DNA from: Saprospiraceae bacterium
GTDB lineage: Bacteria > Bacteroidota > Bacteroidia > Chitinophagales > Saprospiraceae
Direction of reading: 5' to 3'
Assembly (NCBI GenBank): GCA_020630355.1
Contig: JAHDBO010000008.1
Span: 1 to 18,575 of the forward strand
DNA: 18,575 bases
In this document: positions 14,531 through 18,575 of the stretch, in pieces
Layout of the letters: every line of letters begins with the position of its first letter
How positions within the stretch are numbered: position 1 is the stretch's first letter
Notes under the pieces: model-generated
What the model saw: only the letters and a program-made list of their open reading frames with translations
Told to the model about the DNA's origin: nothing
The model's database searches: none
Program-made: the position numbers and the translations under genes

Positions 14531-15055
14531 TTAAGCTCTTTCTTCGAGCGCCTTGACCAATCCAGCAATCGTCTGACCACCTGATTGTAATGCACCCAAA
14601 ACATTTTTGATTGGAGACTGTAATAAACCAACGATTTCTCCCAACAACTCGTCTTTCGACTTCAATGCTACTAGGGTTTCTAACTGGTCATCTCCTACAT
14701 AGACACTTGAATCTATGTACGCCGCCTTTAAAATCGGGCGTTCTTTATCACCTCTGAACTCTTTGATCAACTTAGCTGGTACGTTGGCTGTTTCAGCAAA
14801 CATGACAGCAGTTGGCCCTTTTAATGCCTGAAATAAATCTGCATACCCTTTCTCTTCTGGCGCATCTTCCAATGCTTTTTTGATCAAGGTATTTTTAAGT
14901 ACTTTCAACTCTACTTCTTTCTCGAAGCACAGTCCACGTAACTTATTGATTTGTTCAACTGGCAGTGTAGAGGTATCTGTGATATAAAAGTTCGAGCTGT
15001 TACTGAATTTCTCTTTCAGTCCTTCAATTACAGCCGTTTTTTCTGCTTTGGTCAT
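14531..15055 (-). CDS. rplJ: 50S ribosomal protein L10
   Basis: Base of the ribosomal stalk; binds 23S rRNA and carries L7/L12 dimers through its C-terminal helix. The product is 174 residues, a normal length. The N-terminal part (MTKAEKTAVIEGLKEKFSNS) and the RNA-binding region with LRGLCFEKEVELKVLKNTLI and LKGPTAVMFAE match the family. The C-terminal helix (LGALQSGGQTIAGLVKALEE) would carry L7/L12. The start is ATG at 15055. In E. coli the L10-L7/L12 complex represses its own leader; the 182-nt gap upstream here contains overlapping small hairpins and one copy of a dispersed repeat, so feedback control may be organised differently. Confidence 0.97.
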   Translation of the reverse strand: MTKAEKTAVIEGLKEKFSNSSNFYITDTSTLPVEQINKLRGLCFEKEVELKVLKNTLIKKALEDAPEEKGYADLFQALKGPTAVMFAETANVPAKLIKEFRGDKERPILKAAYIDSSVYVGDDQLETLVALKSKDELLGEIVGLLQSPIKNVLGALQSGGQTIAGLVKALEERA

Positions 15056-15072
15056 TTTTAGAAATTTTTACA

Positions 15073-15094
15073 ACCTTTCGATAAGGTCGAACCT
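15073..15094 (-). promoter_or_regulatory. rplJ leader with mutually exclusive hairpins
   Basis: ACCTT (15073-15077) can pair with AAGGT (15083-15087), while AGGT (15084-15087) can instead pair with ACCT (15091-15094). The two pairings share the same bases and so exclude each other. They lie 18-39 nt upstream of the rplJ start. This is where an L10(L12)4 autoregulatory site would be expected, but no recognised L10-leader consensus could be confirmed by eye. Confidence 0.25.
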
Positions 15095-15106
15095 AAACAA
15101 ATAAGA

Positions 15107-15232
15107 GCAGTTTGAAAATAAAATCTCTAGAACATTTCGTTTTAGTCACTATGCTGCTTGTTATCGCTTAAGCTCCTAAAATCCCAAAGGGGATGCCTTT
15201 GGCACAAAATGGCGATTTCATTTTTCAAACGC
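15107..15232. repeat. Palindromic intergenic element, copy B (rplA-rplJ gap)
   Basis: Second copy of the element at 3103-3221, in the same orientation. Shared blocks are TTTCGTTTTAGTCA (15135-15148), a centre of the same 30-nt length (15146-15175), CCTAAAA (15175-15181) and the 29-nt right end (15204-15232). The ends are clear inverted repeats: AGTTTGAAAATAAAATC at the left against GATTTCATTTTTCAAAC at the right, and TTTTAG (15140-15145) facing CTAAAA (15176-15181). The right arm contains a mini-hairpin CCAAAGG-GGATG-CCTTTGG (15184-15202) absent from copy A. The right end comes within 5 bases of the rplA stop codon. No coding capacity. Confidence 0.7.
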
Positions 15233-15237
15233 CCAAA

Positions 15238-15927
15238 TTAGATACTCTTTGGGTCGATTTTAACCCCTGGACTCATTGTACTAGCCGCAGTCACTGATTT
15301 CATGTAAGTCCCTTTAGCAGCTGCTGGCTTCATCTTCATTAAAGTGCCCAAAAGCTCTTTAGCATTGTCCAACAATTGAGCAGGCTCGAAAGAAACTCTT
15401 CCAACAGAAGCATGGATAATTCCAAACTTATCTACACGGAATGAAATCTTACCTTTTTTCACTTCAGAAACCGCTTGACCTACATTAGGTGTTACAGTAC
15501 CTGTTTTTGGGTTAGGCATCAATCCTCTAGGACCTAATACACGTCCTAAACGACCTACCTTAGCCATTGTGCTAGGCATAGCGACTACCACGTCAAAATC
15601 CGTCCAGCCTCCTTGCACTTTTTGTACTAGCTCGTCCAAGCCTACATAATCAGCACCAGCAGCTTTCGCTTCCTCCTCTTTGTCAGGCGTACAGAACACG
15701 ACTACGCGCTTTGTTTTACCTGTACCGTGAGGCAATGATACTGTACCACGCAATGCTTGATCTGCTTTTCTTGGGTCGACCCCTAGACGTACGTGCAAAT
15801 CAACAGAAGCATCGAATTTGGCGGTGTTAACTTCTTTGACCAGAGCCATAGCGTCTGCTAAGTCGTATAGCTTAGTGCTATCCACTTTGGCAGCTGCAGC
15901 AGCTCTTTTCTTAGATAATTTTGCCAT
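15238..15927 (-). CDS. rplA: 50S ribosomal protein L1
   Basis: Forms the mobile L1 stalk of the large subunit and helps release deacylated tRNA from the E site. The product is 229 residues, normal length, and colinear with the family: ASVDLHVRLGVDPRKADQAL and LRGTVSLPHGTGKTKRVVVF in domain I, the GADYVGLDELVQKVQGGWTD and LGPRGLMPNPKTGTVT segments in the middle, and TYMKSVTAASTMSPGVKID at the end. The start is ATG at 15927, followed by a Lys/Ala-rich N-terminus. It is separated from rplK by 76 nt containing a short hairpin. L1 often represses the rplK-rplA message, but no L1 mRNA site is confirmed here. Confidence 0.98.
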   Translation of the reverse strand: MAKLSKKRAAAAAKVDSTKLYDLADAMALVKEVNTAKFDASVDLHVRLGVDPRKADQALRGTVSLPHGTGKTKRVVVFCTPDKEEEAKAAGADYVGLDELVQKVQGGWTDFDVVVAMPSTMAKVGRLGRVLGPRGLMPNPKTGTVTPNVGQAVSEVKKGKISFRVDKFGIIHASVGRVSFEPAQLLDNAKELLGTLMKMKPAAAKGTYMKSVTAASTMSPGVKIDPKSI

Positions 15928-15952
15928 TGTAATTAATTTGTGAGGTTTTAGC

Positions 15953-15967
15953 GTCCTTTATTAGGAC
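15953..15967 (-). other. Small hairpin in the rplA leader
   Basis: GTCCT (15953-15957) and AGGAC (15963-15967) form a 5-bp stem with a 5-nt loop, ending 25 nt upstream of the rplA start codon. It is the only structure seen in the 76-nt rplK-rplA gap. Too short to assign a role. Confidence 0.2.
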
Positions 15968-16003
15968 TCCCTTCAATAATGTTTAAACTGTCTTTTTAAG
16001 GAA

Positions 16004-16447
16004 TTAAGCTTCCCATGGAGGCGTACCAGAAATGGTAATCCCCGCACTTCTAGCCGTTCCAGCAACCATCTTCATAGCTGATTCGATGGTAAATGCGTTC
16101 AAATCGGGCATTTTGTTTTCAGCGATAGCCTTAACATCATCCCAAGTCACAGAACCCACCTTATTACGGTTGGATTCAGGAGACCCTTTTTTCAATTTTG
16201 CCGCATTCATCAATTGAATCGCTGCAGGTGGTGTCTTTATCTGAAAAGTAAAAGACTTGTCCTTAAATACAGTGATCAATACTGGCAAAAGTTGTCCAGG
16301 CTTATCCTGTGAAGCAGCGTTGAAACGCTTGCAGAACTCCATAATGTTCACCCCTTTCGCACCAAGTGCAGGACCAACAGGAGGAGCTGGATTCGCTTGT
16401 CCACCTTTTACTTGTAATTTGATAAACGTTTCGACTTCTTTAGCCAT
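16004..16447 (-). CDS. rplK: 50S ribosomal protein L11
   Basis: Binds the GTPase-associated centre of 23S rRNA with the L7/L12 stalk. Taking the ATG at 16447 gives 147 residues, the family length, with the expected N-terminus MAKEVETFIKLQVKGGQANP, the proline-rich PAPPVGPALGAKGVNIMEFC segment and the C-terminal GTARSAGITI. The open frame runs 12 codons further to a TTG (16483); that extension overlaps a palindromic leader and has no family match, so it is rejected. nusG lies 151 nt upstream, a long gap for this operon, and rplA lies 76 nt downstream. Confidence 0.98.
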   Translation of the reverse strand: MAKEVETFIKLQVKGGQANPAPPVGPALGAKGVNIMEFCKRFNAASQDKPGQLLPVLITVFKDKSFTFQIKTPPAAIQLMNAAKLKKGSPESNRNKVGSVTWDDVKAIAENKMPDLNAFTIESAMKMVAGTARSAGITISGTPPWEA

Positions 16448-16598
16448 CTTAATCTGATTATCAGAATTTAATGATACATCCAAATATTTGGATGCTGCTT
16501 ACTGCCCTACTCTACTATTCCAAAGAAGCATTCAACATCGGCTTGGGCGAACCGAATCGAAATAATAGATATAAAAACGACCTAACCTCAGCCTAAGA
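16448..16598 (-). promoter_or_regulatory. Structured nusG-rplK intergenic leader
   Basis: It contains an 18-bp perfect palindrome CATCCAAATATTTGGATG (16477-16494), able to form a 7-bp hairpin with a 4-nt loop 30 nt before the rplK ATG, and TCTGAT-T-ATCAGA (16453-16465), a 6-1-6 palindrome 5 nt before the ATG. A third weak hairpin in the minus-strand RNA (UCGGUU with AAGCCGA) lies near 16538-16556. In enterobacteria L1 represses rplKA through a leader hairpin; this region is the natural place for such a site, but the L1 consensus is not confirmed. Confidence 0.35.
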
Positions 16599-17147
16599 TT
16601 AAGTCTGCTTTTCTACTTGCATAAAGTTCAACTCCACTTCTGTGCCTCGACCGAAGATTTTCACGATCACCTTCAGTTTTTTCTTCTCCTCGTTGATTTC
16701 TTTGATATCGCCAACAAAGTCGTTGAATGGTCCATCTATAATCTTGACCGTTTCTCCAACAATGAAAGGCTCTATCATTGCTTCCGCCCCCTCCTGCGAC
16801 TCATCAATCTTGCCCAACATTCTGTTGGCCTCAGATTGGCGCATTGGAATCGGATTGTTTTTACCGAGAAAATGGATAACATTCGGGATATTGGCAATAG
16901 ACGTTATCATCTCCCCAGAAAACTTTGACGGAATCGCTTCTATCAAAATATAGCCAGGAAGAATGTTTCTATCTTGAATCACCTTTTTGCCATTACGAAT
17001 CTTGTACACTTTCTCAGAAGGCACTAATACCGAGGTGATGAAATCTGCCCACTTACTGCGTTGGATTTCAAGCTCTATACGCTCCTTGATTTTTCTTTCC
17101 TTGCCGGAAATCACCCGTAATGAATACCACTTCTTTTCCTCGCTCAT
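16599..17147 (-). CDS. nusG: Transcription termination/antitermination protein NusG
   Basis: Elongation factor that rides on RNA polymerase and links it to Rho or to ribosomes. From the ATG at 17147 the product is 182 residues. The NGN domain (about 1-110) has KKWYSLRVISGKERKIKERI, LVPSEKVYKIRNGKKV and NILPGYILIEA. The C-terminal KOW domain (about 127-180) has FIVGETVKIIDGPFNDFVGD and KVIVKIFGRGTEVELNF. A longer frame begins at a TTG four codons upstream (17159), which has no support. It follows secE by 31 nt, the usual secE-nusG pairing. Confidence 0.97.
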   Translation of the reverse strand: MSEEKKWYSLRVISGKERKIKERIELEIQRSKWADFITSVLVPSEKVYKIRNGKKVIQDRNILPGYILIEAIPSKFSGEMITSIANIPNVIHFLGKNNPIPMRQSEANRMLGKIDESQEGAEAMIEPFIVGETVKIIDGPFNDFVGDIKEINEEKKKLKVIVKIFGRGTEVELNFMQVEKQT

Positions 17148-17178
17148 TGTTATTGTCAATGTAATGCTTGATTAAAGA

Positions 17179-17373
17179 CTATTGTCCTAGGCTGTAGATA
17201 AAATCCAACAACTGACTTGAAAATGTATCCATCAAGAATATCATGAAAGTCAAGATGATAGTAGCTACTATCACTAGGTTAGTCGTTGAAATCAAGGAGG
17301 GCCATGTTGGCCAAGTTACCTTATTAATGAGTTCATTGTAACTTTCCTTTACGTAACCAACTATACCATTCAT
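17179..17373 (-). CDS. secE: Preprotein translocase subunit SecE
   Basis: Small essential subunit of the SecYEG channel. The product is 64 residues from the ATG at 17373, with an amphipathic segment (YVKESYNELINKVTWPTWPS) carrying the conserved KVTWPTW signature, then a single transmembrane helix (about 34-54, TNLVIVATIILTFMIFLMDT). This is the short single-helix form. The open frame continues to a GTG at 17391, but that codon lies inside the tRNA-Trp gene, so the ATG 15 nt after the tRNA end is the start. It is very likely co-transcribed with the tRNA. Confidence 0.95.
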   Translation of the reverse strand: MNGIVGYVKESYNELINKVTWPTWPSLISTTNLVIVATIILTFMIFLMDTFSSQLLDFIYSLGQ

Positions 17374-17388
17374 ACTTATTAAAATTTG

Positions 17389-17461
17389 CACGGGCAGTAG
17401 GACTTGAACCCACAGCCTACGGTTTTGGAGACCGTCGCTCTACCAGTTGAGCTATGCCCGT
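17389..17461 (-). tRNA. tRNA-Trp (anticodon CCA)
   Basis: A 73-nt cloverleaf folds cleanly on the minus strand: 7-bp acceptor (ACGGGCA with TGCCCGT), D stem GCTC/GAGC, anticodon stem ACGGT/ACCGT with loop CTCCAAA giving anticodon CCA, and T stem GTGGG/CCTAC (one G.U) with loop TTCAAGT. The discriminator base is G, as in bacterial tRNA-Trp. The 3' CCA is not encoded. It lies between tuf and secE, the standard Bacteroidota position. Confidence 0.97.
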
Positions 17462-17479
17462 ATAGAAGGAGAAATCCTT

Positions 17480-17508
17480 CAAACTAATTTTTCAATCAGA
17501 TAAAACAA
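17480..17508 (-). promoter_or_regulatory. Candidate promoter for tRNA-Trp-secE-nusG
   Basis: On the minus strand TTG (17508-17506), an 18-nt spacer and TTAGTTTG (17487-17480) resemble the Bacteroidota -33/-7 pair, with one mismatch to TAnnTTTG. A start about 6-8 nt downstream would leave a short leader before the tRNA 5' end at 17461. That leader contains GAAGGA-TTTC-TCCTTC (17480-17465), a 6-bp hairpin that ends 3 nt before the tRNA. Pattern match only. Confidence 0.35.
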
Positions 17509-17561
17509 GGAACTTCGAATGAAAAGTATTCAGAAACACTTCAACATTCAAAATTCCTTGT
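17505..17561 (-). terminator. Long hairpin after tuf, probable terminator or processing site
   Basis: ACAAGGAA (17505-17512) pairs with TTCCTTGT (17554-17561), and GAATG (17517-17521) with CATTC (17545-17549). In the minus-strand RNA the four positions between them pair as U.G, U-A, U-A and U.G, giving a continuous 17-bp stem; on the plus strand two are C.A mismatches. The 23-nt loop has a possible inner 5-bp stem. Four U residues follow. It starts 50 nt after the tuf stop codon. Confidence 0.6.
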
Positions 17562-17610
17562 ATTTATAAAGTAGAGTTCCAATTTAATAAAACCCTTGAT
17601 AATCAAATGA

Positions 17611-18575
17611 TTACTCGATGATTTCAGTTACCTGACCCGCACCTACAGTACGACCACCCTCACGAATCGCAAAACGAAGACCTTTCTCCATTGCAATTGG
17701 GTTAATCAATGCTACCTCCATAGAAACGTTATCACCTGGCATTACCATTTCTACGTTTGCTGGAAGTACACAATCACCAGTTACGTCAGTTGTTCTGAAG
17801 TAGAACTGTGGACGGTATCCGTTGAAGAATGGTGTGTGACGACCTCCTTCATCTTTACCCAATACGTAAACTTCACACTTGAACTTTTTGTGTGGAGTTA
17901 CAGAACCTGGCTTACAGATTACCATTCCTCTCTTAATATCTTCTTTGTTGATACCTCTCAACAACAAACCAGCGTTATCACCAGCTTCACCTCTATCCAA
18001 AATCTTGCGGAACATCTCAACACCTGTAATAGTAGAGTTGATTGACTTCTCGCCTTCTTTCATCATACCGATGATCTCTACAGGATCACCAACATTGATA
18101 ACACCACGCTCGATACGACCTGTTGCAACAGTACCACGACCTGTGATAGAGAATACATCCTCAACTGGCATCAAGAACGGTTGATCAACCAAACGCTCTG
18201 GCTCAGGAATGAAATCATCACATGCTTGCATCAATTCTTTGATCTTAGCAACTGCATCAGCATCATCTTCCAATGCTTTCAAAGCAGAACCTGCGATAAC
18301 TGGAGTGTCATCACCTGGGAAATCGTAAGAATCCAACAATTCACGAACCTCCATTTCTACCAATTCCAACATTTCTTCGTCGTCTACCAAATCAACTTTG
18401 TTCATGAAAACAACGATGCTTGGTACACCTACCTGACGAGCCAACAAGATGTGCTCACGAGTCTGAGGCATAGGACCATCAGTAGCAGCACAAACCAAAA
18501 TAGCCCCGTCCATCTGAGCAGCACCCGTTACCATGTTTTTCACATAATCGGCGTGACCTGGACAATCCACGTGAG
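17611..18575 (-). CDS. tuf: Elongation factor Tu (5' end outside window)
   Basis: GTPase that delivers aminoacyl-tRNA to the ribosome. About 320 of roughly 395 residues are present; the N-terminus with the P-loop lies beyond the right edge. Visible GTPase motifs are G3 (DCPGHADY) at the truncated end, G4 (NKVD in VVFMNKVDLVDD) and G5 (GSALKA). Domain 2 (RGTVATGRIERGVINVGD) and domain 3 (HTPFFNGYRPQFYFRTTDVT, then AIREGGRTVGAGQVTEIIE) are complete. The first Met-like codon in the open frame (GTG at 18570) is the internal Val of HVDCPGH, not a start. Identity is certain; truncation is due only to the window boundary. Confidence 0.99.
   Translation of the reverse strand, partial: HVDCPGHADYVKNMVTGAAQMDGAILVCAATDGPMPQTREHILLARQVGVPSIVVFMNKVDLVDDEEMLELVEMEVRELLDSYDFPGDDTPVIAGSALKALEDDADAVAKIKELMQACDDFIPEPERLVDQPFLMPVEDVFSITGRGTVATGRIERGVINVGDPVEIIGMMKEGEKSINSTITGVEMFRKILDRGEAGDNAGLLLRGINKEDIKRGMVICKPGSVTPHKKFKCEVYVLGKDEGGRHTPFFNGYRPQFYFRTTDVTGDCVLPANVEMVMPGDNVSMEVALINPIAMEKGLRFAIREGGRTVGAGQVTEIIE

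Noticed and set aside
16448..16483. TTG-initiated N-terminal extension of L11
   Set aside because: L11 proteins begin with the MAKEV-type sequence seen at 16447; the extension falls in a palindromic leader.
17148..17159. TTG start four codons upstream of the NusG ATG
   Set aside because: The ATG at 17147 gives the expected MSEEKKWYSLRV start; the upstream codons have no support.
17374..17391. GTG start for SecE
   Set aside because: The codon lies within the 3' end of tRNA-Trp; the ATG at 17373 gives a normal SecE.
18568..18570. tuf start codon at the right edge
   Set aside because: The GTG encodes the internal valine of the HVDCPGH motif; the true N-terminus is outside the window.

Overview
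This window is a conserved housekeeping region from a member of the Bacteroidota. The evidence is the protein sequences (RpoB, RpoC, L7/L12, Na+-NQR subunits), the scarcity of Shine-Dalgarno sequences, TAnnTTTG-type promoter boxes, and the order tuf, tRNA-Trp, secE, nusG, rplK, rplA, rplJ, rplL, rpoB, rpoC. A Saprospiria-like lineage is a guess only. All genes but one lie on the minus strand, so transcription runs right to left.

Right part (18575 to 5581): the 3' four-fifths of tuf, then a tuf-side hairpin, tRNA-Trp, secE and nusG (translocon subunit and elongation factor), rplK, rplA, rplJ and rplL (ribosomal stalk and L1 arm), then rpoB and rpoC (RNA polymerase). Four starts were moved inward from the longest open frame to an ATG that fits the family: rpoB, rplK, nusG and secE. 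Most gaps are 75 to 215 nt and hold hairpins. Several of these pair continuously only in the transcribed strand, because their G.U pairs become A.C mismatches on the other strand.

Middle (5580 to 4897): a strong terminator ends rpoC. It lies tail to tail with the only plus-strand gene, a small DUF2809-type membrane protein. The 248-nt divergent gap between that gene and nqrA holds three palindromes and a candidate promoter.

Left part (4896 to 1): nqrA, nqrB, nqrC and nqrD of the Na+-translocating NADH:quinone oxidoreductase. nqrE and nqrF presumably continue beyond the left edge. NqrA carries about 97 extra N-terminal residues that look like a signal peptide plus a membrane anchor. The operon is loosened by intergenic repeats.

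The main unexplained structure is a roughly 120-bp, imperfectly palindromic intergenic element. It is present once between nqrA and nqrB and once between rplA and rplJ, and each copy carries a different small GC-rich hairpin. Similar mini-hairpins lie in the nqrD downstream gap. No CRISPR array, defence system, transposase gene or biosynthetic cluster is visible. No gene-free stretch exceeds 300 bases.
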